Assembly: GCA_023634235.1 (NCBI GenBank) | Contig: JAMKCF010000020.1 | Coordinates: 3,286,001-3,350,000, forward strand | DNA: 64,000 bases | From: Pisaster brevispinus | Taxonomy: Eukaryota; Echinodermata; Asteroidea; Forcipulatida; Asteriidae | Direction of reading: 5' to 3' | Shown: positions 43,780 to 55,190 of the stretch, in pieces | Layout of the letters: each line of letters begins with the position of its first letter | How positions within the stretch are numbered: position 1 is the stretch's first letter | Translations under genes and position numbers: made by a program | The notes under the pieces: model-generated | Told to the model about the DNA's origin: nothing | The model's input: the letters and a program-made list of their open reading frames with translations, nothing else | The model's database searches: none

Positions 43780-44740
43780 GAGATATCAAATTAGTTTCGT
43801 GAAGAACCCTGTGATTTTTTTTTTGGGGGGGGGTGGGAGGAGGTGCAACATAGTCTGTTTAGCAGTTAACTCTGAGGCAAATGTTGAACACAGTGACCTG
43901 CGTCGATTGCTTAGACTTGGTACATTGAGAGACTCTAATGCACTAAGGTAGTCATTGTAATCGTCCCCTAAAAATAGCTTGATGACACATCTGTGGTAAC
44001 TTTCCAATTGTTGCTCAAGTTATTGCATCATTCCAAAGATAAGGTATAAGGATAAAGGTAATTCTAATTCAAGGAGTGGTCGCAGGTATTCTTTATAGAT
44101 GGTTATTAGGTCGTCTACTGGTACGGCATGGCCTTTAAGAACACAAATCATATGAATTTGACTGTTAGCTCGTTGGAGTATACTGTTGATATGCCACCCC
44201 CACTTCAAATCCATTGGGATATAGACACCTTGAGTTTAACGGTTTGTGATTGGGTCAAGAGGTGGCTATTGATCTCCAGACAGCCAGAGCTGGGGGACTT
44301 TGAGAAAAAATGAAAATAATTTCCATGAAGTTGCAGTTTTGGGGATTGAGCTTCATGTTACTTGTAGCTGACCATTGCACAAGGGATTTTATTGACTGTT
44401 GCATTTGTGATTGGTCCTGAGAGGAGTGGCATTTTATGAAGTTCAGATCCTCTACATACTTCCAGCAGAAGGATGAGTTGTTAAGATTTTGGCATGCATT
44501 ATTAATGACTGCTAAGAAAACAACTGGCCCAAGCAGAGTTCCTTGTGGTACTCCAGCATGCATATGGGTCCAGTTGGATAAGACTCCCTTAAAGCGGACA
44601 CACTGTTGCTGATTAGTTAGGAAGTTTGCTATCCATTGAGCAAGGCATGGTTCAACACCTTAGTTAACCAATTTGGAGATGGCTTTGTTGTGGTCTATGA
44701 GTGTCGATGCTGTTTTGTTTCGGTCGGCATGCTGATACAA
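43780..44740 (-). pseudogene. Decayed LINE reverse transcriptase, 3' half
   Basis: Minus-strand frames read in order: LAQWIANFLTNQQQCVRFKG with DHNKAISKLVN before it; HAGVPQGTLLGPVVFLAVIN (the GVPQG-GP-F block of RT); KYVEDLNF at the YxDD catalytic site; NSILQRANSQIHMICVLKGH with VDDLITIYKEYLRPLLE; and LGDDYNDYLSALESLNVPSL with SNRRRSLC. These follow a Jockey/CR1-type ORF2 order, but the frames are broken and the second Asp pair position reads E-D in place of D-D, so it is inactive. Confidence 0.8.
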
Positions 44741-45944
44741 AGTACCAAATTATCAAAGTCTACTGTCACACTGGGTAATACAATTTACTTTTTGTGTAAT
44801 GAATCTGTGTACAAAATTGTGTAACTTTTTGATCCCCCTTGTGCCAACATGAAACATCAGTTTGCTTGTTTTTTTGTTTTACAAATAATTTTGAAATCAC
44901 TTTAACATATTTTCCTTTACAAGCTACAGCTTGTGTACAGCCTCCATGAGCTATAAATTTCCTCATTTTGCTCTAATTTTTATGATAAATCTGTGTTTGT
45001 AAAACTTGAGTTGGCCATTTGTATCACATTTTGCTAAAAGTTACTGTCAACTTTCCACTTTAAACCTGAATAAACAAGCATAAAGAAAAGTATGAATTGC
45101 AATTTTGTTCACATTCCATGTCCAAGTTTCTCTTTCGCAATTTTTTTGGGGAATAACCTGAGAGAACAAACCTTTTGTGTGGTGTAAGGCTTTTGTTAAG
45201 TTTTTTTTTCATGGGTGTACAGTGAAACATCATGTCCAGACATGTAGATACCAGGCACCGTGAATGCTATACAACAAAAATATTAGATAAGTTTTCTAGG
45301 CTAGATATTTCTGCTTTTCATGTGGGACAACTTTTTGAGTCTGTACACGTTTCTTTCAGGACGAGTGTGAGCATTTGTAATCATTGATTAAACATTTAAT
45401 TTTGTTCATTTGTTATAACAACTGGGTCCAAAGTCATAAAGCTGCTTTATGGCCGATTTTGTGCTGAAGTGCATTTTCCATTTCATAGCGCTGCTAAACT
45501 TAAGCACTTCCAGTATTTACTGTAAGCAAACGAATGCAGTAACATCACATACCCATGGTGAATGTGCACGAAGCTGGTCGCCTAATTTTCTTACAACCCT
45601 ATGAAATCTGCTTAGTGCTGAAGCAACTTTTTATGCTAAAATACAGAAAGGCTTGCATTCCACTTAGCAGCTTTATAAAATTGGACCAGACTTAGGCAGT
45701 TGATAAATTTTGTTTGTTTTAGAAACGTTCCTTTCCACATTTTACATGCACAGAATAATTATTATTATAACAGGAAATCAAGGGCCATACACAAGAAGCT
45801 TTAGCTTGTAAACATGGTAAAGGGAAAGGCACTAAAGTGATTTCAAAATAATTTTTTAAACAAATATCCAGTTGAGGGAAAAAAAAAGCAAGACCATTTC
45901 ACTTTTTTCCAAGGCAATAAGCACCTCTACTATGTAGCTCCTCT

Positions 45945-46240
45945 GATGGGTGGTCAGATTGGCACAGTGGTATCCTGCCTTGCTGCCCACCTCTGGGACC
46001 CCAATTCAAATCCCGCCTGGGGCACTCTGTGGATTGGGTTGTCAGTCCCTGCCAGACTGCGTAGGTTTTCCCTGGAAGAATTCTCTGGGGTTTTCCTCCC
46101 GCAACTAAAATTAAAACTTTCCTCAATGTCTTCTCTCCATGGGGTTCTTGGCTAGTAAAGTGATTAAATTTACTTTTCTGAGAGTCCTTGGCTTCACAAC
46201 CAGAATTAATAAATGAAAATGAAATGAAATGAAATTTGGC
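45945..46240 (+). mobile_element. tRNA-derived SINE, family S5
   Basis: The head GGTCAGATTGGCACAGTGGT ... TTCAAATCCCGCCTGGGGCA is followed by CCCTGGAAGAATTCTCTGGG GTTTTCCTCC and a terminal (GAAAT)n tract. Frames on both strands here are SINE shadows. Confidence 0.7.
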
Positions 46241-46724
46241 TTAATGATGATATGAAAAAAAAAATCATTAGCCACAAACAAGTTGACTAGTGGTGTAATA
46301 AATGCACCATGGATATTGCATTTTATAAACTCATTTTTTGTAAAAATCTTGAGTGAAAAGTTGGGTAGAAAGGGACTTGAAGCTACATGTATGACCTAAT
46401 AATAACAGCACTCTACCAACTCTACCAATCTAGCCCTATTGTTGAAAGTCTCCCTATTATGTCAGTATCTGTGTTTGGGGGGGGTGGCTGCTAGTCAGAA
46501 GCCAACCGAACTGCCAATTGTTAAGCTGAGGGTCGCAGGCTCAAGTCATGTTCAATTAACTTTTTTCGGGGTCCACAAAAAAACATTGAATTACATTTAC
46601 CCTGTAAGTTTCTCCTTGTGGTTTATTGCTTGGTACATGTACTATTTTGTTTGTTTTATTATTTATTGAGGGCCTATTTATTTTTTTTAAATCGCATCAT
46701 GAAAAAGAATGTTTTTTACACTTT

Positions 46725-46910
46725 TTTTTCACTATTTCACTGCTTTGTGGTAAACACTGCATACTCAGTTTCTTTCCACCTGTGTTCTGCGAGAAAAATC
46801 CACAGACTAATTGGGTGGCATACAAACCCTGGAAAACTGATGTAATTGTTGTTTCCTATAAAAAGTCTGTTACAAGTTAGAGGGTTCAAATCCCACATTG
46901 CCTGTAAAAT
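46725..46910 (-). mobile_element. S2 SINE fragment, minus strand
   Basis: ACACTGCATACTCAGTTTCT, TGTGTTCTGCGAGAAAAATC and GGTTCAAATCCCACATTGCC parallel the 55.2 kb copies. Confidence 0.5.
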
Positions 46911-47034
46911 TGATAAAAACTGAAAATCTATAAATTGTCATAGTTTACAATGATAATAGTGGCTCCTTATTTAGTGCTCAAATCCATCACTCAGTGACAC
47001 TCCAACATTCAGTTCTTTCCTGCAAGCTCTGTCT

Positions 47035-47360
47035 TTGAAGTATGAGACCTTTTTCCTCTACAAAGCACAATGTAATGGTTTACAAGGTGCTGTGGCGCAA
47101 TATGCAGCCAATCAAACCATGTAACACCAGGGCGAACCCCTTCTCTTTATAATAAGTGCACCTAGTTCTTTTATGTGCATTACACAACACACAGGACCAA
47201 TGGTTCTACATCCCATCCGAAGAATGCAACAATAATGGTTAAGTGTCTTGCTTAAGGACACAAGTGTCACGACAGGGACTCGAACCCACAGTCTGCTGCT
47301 CAGAAACACCAGAGCTTGAGTGCAGTGCTCTTATCCGATCAGCTACATGTATGACACGCC
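47035..47360 (-). mobile_element. S1 SINE, minus strand, just upstream of gene C exon 1
   Basis: The reverse complement gives the S1 head (GACTCGAACCCACAGTCTGC on the + strand), CATCCCATCCGAAGAATGCA and CAAGGTGCTGTGGCGCAATA. It ends about 150 bp before the exon acceptor at 47514. Confidence 0.8.
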
Positions 47361-47514
47361 ATTGGCTGTTATCAAACCAAAGCTTGTATGTTGTCATTTT
47401 AGTAGTTATTATCATTTAATGTTGAACTTTTTGTGTTTGTTCTATTTTTTCCAAATTTGTCAGATACATGTACCACAAACTATGTTACTTTTTAAAACTT
47501 TTATTTTGATGCAG

Positions 47515-48172
47515 GAACATTCCTTTGGGAAACCAGAGACAAGGCTGAAATTTGAGAGTCACACTTGGCAAGGAAACTGAAAAGACAATGGCTCATACAA
47601 AGCCAACCCACAAGACTATACTGCAAAATGATTCAGAGGGGCACAACAATCCTTCAATCAAGAAAGAAATGGCCAGAAAGGATGGGCCTATCAAAGATGA
47701 CCCTAAATACCAACATGTATACGCGAGCAATCCCCAAGATATGCATAAATACCCAAACCAAGAAGGGCATGATTACCCAAACCAAGGAGAGCATGATTAC
47801 CAAGAAGTGCATGGACACCACACAGGGCATCGAAACCAAGAAGTGCATGACTACCAGATAACATTATTTCCTAACCCCAAAAGCATAAACGATTGTCAAC
47901 ATGGGGTCCCTGAAAACTATGTAAGAATGACTCTAGAATCAAGTACTGAAAATACATATGAAATATTGTATCCAAAAGATCCGTCGACAGCAAAATCAGT
48001 GAACAAAACAAAATCTGAAGATTTAAAGCCCCAAAACTCTGACTACAGTCTCGACGCAGAGGAACCAAATAGCCATGAAAAGAGCGAGTTAACTACACAT
48101 TACTGCAACATCCCACAAAAAGGCAACGAGGTAACTACACATTACTGCAACATCCCACAAAAAGGCAATGAG
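47515..48172 (+). CDS. Gene C exon 1 (5'UTR 47515-47587, coding from 47588)
   Basis: Acceptor TTTTGATGCAG ends at 47514; stops in all frames precede ATG 47588 (context ACAATGG), the start I choose. A frame open a little further upstream begins only at a TTG. The protein has a His/Tyr-rich stretch (HKYPNQEGHDYPNQ and related), ENYVRM (Tyr 111, YxxM type) and NTYEIL (Tyr 124). It ends in three 42-bp units encoding THYCNIPQKGNEV, related to HYSSIPEKDT of A and B. The exon end is uncertain: GAG followed by GTAACT gives phase-0 donors after 48130 and 48172, and a weaker one follows 48211. If unspliced, the frame runs into a dispersed repeat and stops at 48271. Confidence 0.55.
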
Positions 48173-51100
48173 GTAACTACACATTACTGCAACATCCCAC
48201 AAAAAGGCAATGTGTATTGCAAGAGTTTCTTAAAGGCAGGGTATACTTTTGGTAAATACTCCACAAGTTAATGGCCACAGAAACTTACTTGGTAAAGAGC
48301 ACTGGAGAGCTGATGATATAATAAAACATTGGTAGAAACAACCCCCCTTTGAAATAATGTAGTTTTAGAGAAAGAGGCAAATTTTCACCCACAAATTTGA
48401 ATCTAAAAAAGGTTTCAGGCAAGAAGCACTTTTCAGGCATCTGAAAGCACATTATTTTATGCAGCATGTCATTTTTTTCTTGCAACTTTGATGAGCATTG
48501 AGCCCAAATAAAGTTTAGTTACCCAAGCAATTTAATGTAAACACACCCACTCAGTGAAAAGGATGTATACTTTCCAATTTTTGTGGCAACACAAGCAAAT
48601 TCTTTAATGGAGCTTTCCCGTAATGTTCAGTTATTGAGTTCAAAGCAAAACTGGACTATTGATGCACATGTGAAGGAACTCTTGAGGCAACAATTGAAGC
48701 AATGACACAAACTAAAAGTCAGACACATCTTTTGATGTTTTCAACTCAGTGAGAAATTTTATTAACAGGCTCTTTTCCTATCTTCTGTTTAATCCTCAGA
48801 ATAACAAAGATCACGGTCCTGACCGACCTGATTCCAAGGGAAAAATAGAGACTAAGCCGGGACAAGAAAGTACATCATCAAGGGTCAATAAAGAAAACCC
48901 AGACAGCTATCGAAAGAATGAAACTAATGGATTGTCAGCTTCCACGAATAAGCCGGAGACTAAACCAAAACCGAAACGACAACAAACTCCCAGAGAGAAA
49001 CCCTACGCTAAAGAACCTTTGACAGACTCAATGGAGGTACTGCAACACAAAAAATGTACTAATGATCTCAATCAACAGGCTGAAGTAACTGAGAGGTCAC
49101 CTCCCAAGATCAAGCCAAAGCCCACACATAAGCAACAGACACCTGACAAAGATCTGCCAGATGTTAAAGATCAGTTGAAAAACTCTATGGAGCAACAGCA
49201 ACACCAAAAATGTAACGATGATCTCAATCCACAGGCTGAAGCAACTGAGAGGTCAGCTCCCAAGATCGAGAAAAAACACACACACAAGCAACAGACAAAT
49301 TTTACAGAGATGCCTGAAGTTGGAGAATGCTTCACAAACTCCACAGAAAAAAAGCAACTTCAAAGATGCACTACAGAAAGGCTAACACAAACTCACCAGA
49401 CACCTTACAAAGAGATGTCTGAAGTAAAAGAACCTAGGACAGACTCCATGGAAGACCACCAACATCTATGTAGCAATGAACCCAATCAAAAGGATGAAGC
49501 AACTGAAAGGTCACCGCCTAAGATAAAGCCAAGGCCCTCATACAAACAACAGACACCTTACAACATGTACAAAGACAAACTTCCAGTTAAAGAAACCAAG
49601 ACAGACTCCATGCAGCAACAGCACCACCTACAATGTACTGATGATCTTACTCGACAGCACGAAGCAACTGAGAGGTTAGCTCCCAAGATCAAGCAAAGGC
49701 CCACACAAAAACAACAGACATCTTACGAAGAGATGCCTGAAGTTAGAGAACCCTTGACAAACTACACAGAGAAAGAGCAACTTCAAAGATGCACTAATTA
49801 TCTCAGCCAAAAGGATGAAGCAACTGAGAGGTTAGCTCCCAAGGAACAAACTCAAACAAACTCCATGGAAGAACAGCAAGATCAGATATGTAGAAATGAT
49901 CTCAATCAAAAGGATGGAGCAACTGAGAGGTCACCTCCTAAGATAAAGCCAAGGCCCACATACAAACAACAGACACCTTATAAAGACATACGTCCAGTTA
50001 AAGAAACCGAGACAGACTCCATGCAGCAACAGCACCACCTACAATGTACTGATGATCTTACTCGACAGCACGGAGCAACTGAGAGGTTAGCTCCAAAGAT
50101 CAAGCAAAGGCCCACACAAAAACAACATACATCTTATGAAGAGATGCCTGAAGTTAGAGAACCCTTGACAAACTACACAGAGAAAGAGCAACTTCAAAGA
50201 TGCACTAATTATCTCAGCCAAAAGGATGAAGCAAGTGAGAGGTTAGCTCCCAAGGAACAAACTCAAACAAACTCCATGGAAGAACAGCAAGATCAGATAT
50301 GTAGAAATGATCTCAATCAAAAGGATGGAGCAACTGAGAGGTATCCTCCTAAGATAAAGCCAAGGCCCACATACAAACAACAGACACCTTACAAAGACAT
50401 ACCTCCAGTTAAAGAAACCTTGACAGACTCCATGGAGCAACAGCAGCACCAACAATGTATTGATGATCAAACTCAACAGGAAGGAGCAACTAAGAGGTCA
50501 GCTCCCAAGATCACCCCAAAGTCCACACAAAAACAACAAACACCTTATACAGAGATGCCTGAAGTTAGAGAACGCTTGACAAACTCCTCAGAGGAAGAGC
50601 AACTTCAAAGATGCACTAATTATCTCAAGCAAAAGGATGAAGCAACTGAGAGGTTAGCTCCCAAGGTCAGGCAAAGGCCAACACCTTACAAAGAGGTGCC
50701 TGAAGCTAAAAAACCCTTCACAAACTCAATGGAGCAACAACACCACCAAAATTGTACAGATGATCTTACTCAACACGACGGAGCAACTGAGAGGTTAGCT
50801 CCCAAGATCAAGCAAAGGCCCACACAAAAACAACAGACACCTTACGAAGAGATGCCTGAAATTAAAGACACCTCCACAGACTCCATGGATGAACAGCATC
50901 ATGAGATATGTACAAATGATCTCAATCAAAAGGATGAAGCAACTGAGAGGTCACCTCCTAAAGTAAAGCCAAGGTCGACATACAAACAACAGACACCTTT
51001 CAAAGATACATCTCCAGCTAAAGAGCAACAGCACAAACAAAAATGTACTGATGATTTCACTCAACAGGACGGAGCAACTGAGAGGTCAGCTCCCAAGATC

Positions 51101-52587
51101 AAGCAAAGGCTCACACAAAAACAGATACCTTTTACAGAGATGCTTGAGGTTAAAGAGCCATTGACACACACCATGGAGCAGAAGCAACATCAAAGATGTA
51201 CTGATGATCTCAATCTAACGGATGAAGCAAATGAGAGGTTAGCTCCCAAGATCAAGCCAAAGCCCACACATAAACAACAGACACCTTACAAAGAGATGCC
51301 TGAAGTTGAGGAACCCTGGAAAACCTCCAATGAGCAAAAGTTACATCAAAGATCAGCTCAAAATGATGAAACCACTCAGATATCAGCTACTGAGATAAAA
51401 CCTGCTCCAAAACCAAATCTACAGACATTTTTCGAAGAAAAACATGAAATTGAAAAACTTCTTCAAAAGTTTAGGGAGCTGTTGAAGCATCAAGGATTGA
51501 GTCACAATACTAGAGTGATTGTTTCAAGTCCTAACTTCATTGGGCGCATGATGGACAAGAATGGTGGATGCTTAAAGCTGAAAGGTGTAGTCCTTGACAT
51601 ACCACCTGATGCTCTTGAAGATAGGCCGCAGGAGATTTTCATCTACATTAAAGAGACCTTGCAGTCATCTAATCAAAATGTAAAGATGATTTGCTGTGGA
51701 ACCTGTGGGCTCAAAGTCAACATTCCTGCAACTTTGACTTTCCCGATCAAGGACTTACGCAAATGGGAGTTGACTGGGGTTCATCAAGGTTCTATTGCAA
51801 AATCTAGTGCAGACATTTCTGGCTGTTTGAGCCACACAGTTAAGTTTCATAAGAGTCACTGCATAATGATTACTGATCACTCTAATGGAAGAGAAGAAGA
51901 TGCACGTCTCAAAGACTCCCAAGCTTCTTATGTGCCACTGCTCACAGTTAAGATCTTTTTCCTGAAGACAGGGGCAACAGAACCTTCACATAAAGTATGT
52001 TGGTTTACAAATATAAATAAATAAATCACATCTACGACTATAAAGTGATAAAAGAACTCAAAGTATACAGACCAACATCAATTATTCAGATGTATTTATC
52101 TAAAACCAATCTGTCAATTCCTGTTCATTTGTATAGGATGGAGAAAAGAACTTCATGTCAATGGAACCACAACTTCGACTGTTTGTTAATACCCTTGAAG
52201 ATCAAGATGCCGCAATGACCAAACAGGTACATGTATAAGTTTGAATGTTATTTCAGTACTTAATCACGTTGATCACGTTATCCTACTGTTTATTAGGAAT
52301 AATTCCCATTTTAAGACTATGTCGTGGGAAAAAATGGAAGGCCCGTAAAAAAAACAAAAATCAACTCCTACATGTAGTTAAGTCGAGTTTATTTTACCAC
52401 AAACTAATGAGTGTTGTAAAATATTCCACAGAACCAGCAAGGAGCGTTTGATTTGCACACAGAGTATGCAGACGACACAGATTTATGTTCGCCATATGAC
52501 GCTCAAAAACTAGAAGATAGCATGCTACAAGCTCCAATTCAATGCACTGAAGGGATAGAGTGGAACAGTCAGGGAGTTTATGATTAG
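47588..52587 (+). CDS. Gene C: spliced ZU5 scaffold with expanded repeats and reduced UPA (gene span)
   Basis: Third tandem paralog, predicted coding exons 47588-48172 (or ending 48130 or 48211), 48800-51994, 52137-52226 and 52432-52587, about 1341 residues. The N-terminus has its own His/Tyr repeats and YVRM and YEIL motifs. Exon 2 holds about 17 units of the 50-residue repeat and a ZU5 domain (about residues 1105-1226). After it the UPA-like region is cut down: exon 3 is 30 codons instead of 50-52, the second UPA exon is absent and the tail is only 51 codons. C is therefore a repeat-expanded, UPA-poor family member. All assigned junctions are phase 0. No membrane segment or enzyme motif is seen. 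Confidence 0.7.
48089..48211 (+). repeat. Tandem 42-bp coding units (three copies)
   Basis: Copies start at 48089, 48131 and 48173, the last losing its final 3 bases. Copies 2 and 3 begin GTAACTACAC, so each creates a GAG/GTAACT potential splice donor at its edge; copy 1 begins TTAACT and does not. Confidence 0.9.
48222..48505 (+). repeat. DR1 copy directly after gene C exon 1
   Basis: DR1 motifs AAAGGCAGGGTATACTTTTGG, AGAAACTTACTTGGTAAAGA and AGGCATCTGAAAGCACATTA. It begins within about 10-50 bases of the possible exon-1 donors and supplies the stop at 48269-48271 of the unspliced frame. Confidence 0.75.
48800..51994 (+). CDS. Gene C exon 2: about 17 repeat units plus ZU5 domain
   Basis: The exon is 1065 codons, acceptor TTTAATCCTCAG ending at 48799, donor GTATGT. 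From about 48955 to 51500 it holds about 17 units of up to 52 residues, consensus DEATERSPPKIKPRPTYKQQ, TPYKEMPEVKEPLTDSMEQ and QQHQ(R/K)CTDDLNQK; some are shortened. Most units have one Cys and a basic/proline motif. A higher-order duplication of 411-420 bp occurs (starts near 49511, 49931, 50342). The ZU5 domain lies at about 51528-51890: GGCLKLKGVVLDIPPDALED, CCGTCGLKVNIPATLTFP and a degenerate closing CIMITDHSNG where A and B have HFTG. The end (LLTVKIFFLKTGATEPSHK) is a weakened UPA start. Confidence 0.85.
49511..50752 (+). repeat. Higher-order tandem duplication inside gene C exon 2
   Basis: Three starts of the same motif (encoding PPKIKPRP(S/T)YKQQTPY) occur at 49511, 49931 and 50342, spaced 420 and 411 bp; the first two blocks are nearly identical through three consecutive units. 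The extra 9 bp in block 1 encode three residues in YNMYKDK. Confidence 0.85.
52137..52226 (+). CDS. Gene C exon 3: shortened UPA-like exon
   Basis: The exon is 30 codons, acceptor TTGTATAG ending at 52136, donor GTACATG. It starts DGEKNFMSMEPQLRLFVNT, aligned with EAEKNS...DTHRTLDVFYT of A, but stops short of the KIQSLNxQW strand present in A and B. Phase 0 at both ends, so splicing to the terminal exon keeps frame. Confidence 0.6.
52432..52587 (+). CDS. Gene C terminal exon
   Basis: Acceptor ATATTCCACAG ends at 52431; the exon encodes 51 residues starting NQQGAFDL and stops TAG at 52585-52587. APIQCTEGIEW matches PPIQCTEAQIH of A, so this is the same exon without either the A repeats or the long B tail. 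The short tail still has TEYADD and SPYDA tyrosines. Confidence 0.65.
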   Translation, partial: NQQGAFDLHTEYADDTDLCSPYDAQKLEDSMLQAPIQCTEGIEWNSQGVYD

Positions 52588-54590
52588 AACATGCCACCAG
52601 ATATACATGTAGGGTTCCTCAACAGCCCTAGTTATGAAACAAATGTCATGGGAGCAACATTCCCAAATAGTCATTAAGCCTTTACTGCCAGGAATTCCAA
52701 ACGTGTTCTGTGCTCACCTGTAGTAGTCTTGTTTAGAAAGTTGTTACTAAGTTAACATGCACCATGTATACTATTCATTGTGTTCCACAGATGGTCTATT
52801 GTAAGTACTGTTCTAAATTTGAGACTTACAATCTGTTATTTTAAGTAAAAACTGTCTCAATTTTATAGTCAAAAGTACGGATAAGATAGCATTGTCAGTA
52901 ATGTTCTAATAAGAAAACCTACAACAGACAGATGGTGCGACCAATGTTTACACGTTGTCATGTGGCGTATAGTGGGTCCTCTGCTAACGCAGCTGATGGC
53001 AAAGACGTGCAAAGACTATGCTGTTATGCTGTGACCCATCCATACACCGAGAGTCAGCTTTGTTTTTAATTGTAGTAAATAATAACACAGTTACTAAGCC
53101 CTTTTGTTAAACTTGTATGTTGTGACATTGATTTAAATCCCATTAGTGTTTTTTAATTACAAGTATTCAACCACAGAGAGGTTTATTTGAGTATGAACTA
53201 CCAGCGTAGGACGACACTGTCCTGTAGCGACCCTCGTCATGGTGTGCAGCGTAGTCTACACAAGTAATCCAACCTTGTAATGTAAATCACTGTAGTAAAA
53301 GTAGAGCGTTAGAAAGGTGAACAATTTAGCCTTAGACAAAGGAATCATAAAGTTTTGGAAAGCCATTTCTTTTGGATGATTTCAGCTTCAAAATGTTGAA
53401 CATTCTCGCGTCTAAAGTGCATAATCGTGGTCGTCTGTGTAAGCACCACGTTGGAACATAACTTTTCTTCCTTGTAGAATTTACAAGACCTGCTGGAACC
53501 TGTCCTTACTGGCCTTTTTCAGTCACTCTGGTATCTTACAGACTCAGGAATGTTCTTCTGGTACCCCTACCAGTATTTCAAGACAGAAAAGTCTTGATTA
53601 AAAGAGACAAACTTTCCTATGGAGGACGCCTTGTTTATTGATGTTGTATACCCACTATAATCGGTCTATTGTATAACATTATATAAGACAGCATATTTAA
53701 ATGTTGTTGTTGGTGTTTTTGTGGTTATGACGCTATTGAATATAAACTGTTACTGAGTTAACATGCACTATGTATTCTTTTTATAAATGCATATGTTTTA
53801 CATGCAAAATGTCAGTAATGTTCTAAAAGAAACCCTACAATGTATCACTTACTTTAAGTAAAACTCTTGCATTTATACCATAGGCCCTTTAATTGGTAAG
53901 CAGTTTGCAACAGGTAGTACTATTTTTCATGAAGTTTTAAACAGTAAACTTTGAATTAATGTAATGTGACACCTCATGATATTTTGATGACGAAAACATG
54001 TTTTTCATACTAAGCTTTTTTATAAGCAATAATATGGAATAACAGTTGTCCCCATGCAATGCCCTGGAACATGATAATTACAGTTTTCACCTTTTGGTGT
54101 AGACTTGACACACACTGATAGAGGACGCTGTAACAGGCGGTGACCTCATCATAGTTAGCAATTTGAAGCTTGGGTCTCAAACAGAGTCCATACATCAGAA
54201 CATTAGAGAACCTCATCGGCAAAACAAAGTTTAAAATCTGCAAACATTGCGCACCACGTGGACATTTTATTTTCACAGTCCATAAGACAGGAGTTGAGGC
54301 GAGAGAATTTCATTGACCTAACGTGGGACAATCAAAACTTGTTACCGCCTTCACGTTTGATATTGTACCTTATTCAAAAGGCAGCACAAATACATTGTAC
54401 TTTGATTAGTTTTAATGGCCTGGAATAACTCTTGGTCAAAGCATTTACATTTTAAAATGATTTGTGTATTATCGGAAACTAAAATGGAACTTATTTTAAA
54501 AGTTTTGTTTAATTGTTAACACTTTTTAGAGCCAATGCTTGTCTAAACATATACAAAACGCACAATAAATGATTAAATGGAGAGGTTGTT
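52588..54590. other. Region downstream of gene C, nothing firm
   Basis: Probably includes the gene C 3'UTR. I see no close AATAAA; the first clear one (ACAATAAATG) is near 54562. Short frames are unsupported. Confidence 0.4.
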
Positions 54591-54599
54591 AAATGTTTT

Positions 54600-55190
54600 A
54601 ACCCAGCAAACACATCTGCAGTATCCATCAAGTATATAATTGAAACAAGGTTGATGATTGGAAGTATACTTCTTGAGATATGGTGGTCTCAAGATTGGCT
54701 AATTAAATATTTATGTCATTATAACTAATTAAATTAATTAGTTATGTGTTAAATTTCATGACCTAATCTTTATAATGTATATAACTTGTAACGATAGGAC
54801 ATGGTTTGAAGTAGGCTCTACATGTGTGTGTACATGATTAATATTATGGAAACAACAGACACTCATTACTGCTCATTACTGTGCATGTACCAGGCTACCA
54901 TTAAGGCATGTAAGGTGCCACCTGGCAAGAATACCTGTATTCTGCGTGCATTTAAATTTGACTTGAGTCTTATAGGTACCTAAAATTTAACATATTTTGA
55001 AAAGCTGTGTTTCCATTTTTTTTAAGAGCCATTAGTTTTGTGTACACATGATATTTAAACACACAATAATGATGTTATGGTGACAATATTTTAACCCACC
55101 AAACACATAGATCCAAAAAGCATATTTATCAAAAAGGCTGATGATCAGACGTATAATTTTTTTGAGATGGTGGTCTTAAGATTATTAATT
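54600..55190 (-). repeat. Two minus-strand fragments related to the TGE elements
   Basis: TATACTTCTTGAGATATGGTG at about 54665 is the reverse complement of the CACCATATCTCAAGAAGTATA motif of TGE-1/2. A second, weaker copy lies at about 55085-55190, and both follow TTTTAACCCA(G/C)CAAACACAT. Confidence 0.6.

Noticed and set aside
43780..44740. Active LINE
   Set aside because: Frames are interrupted and the catalytic YxDD reads YVED; the 5' half is missing.
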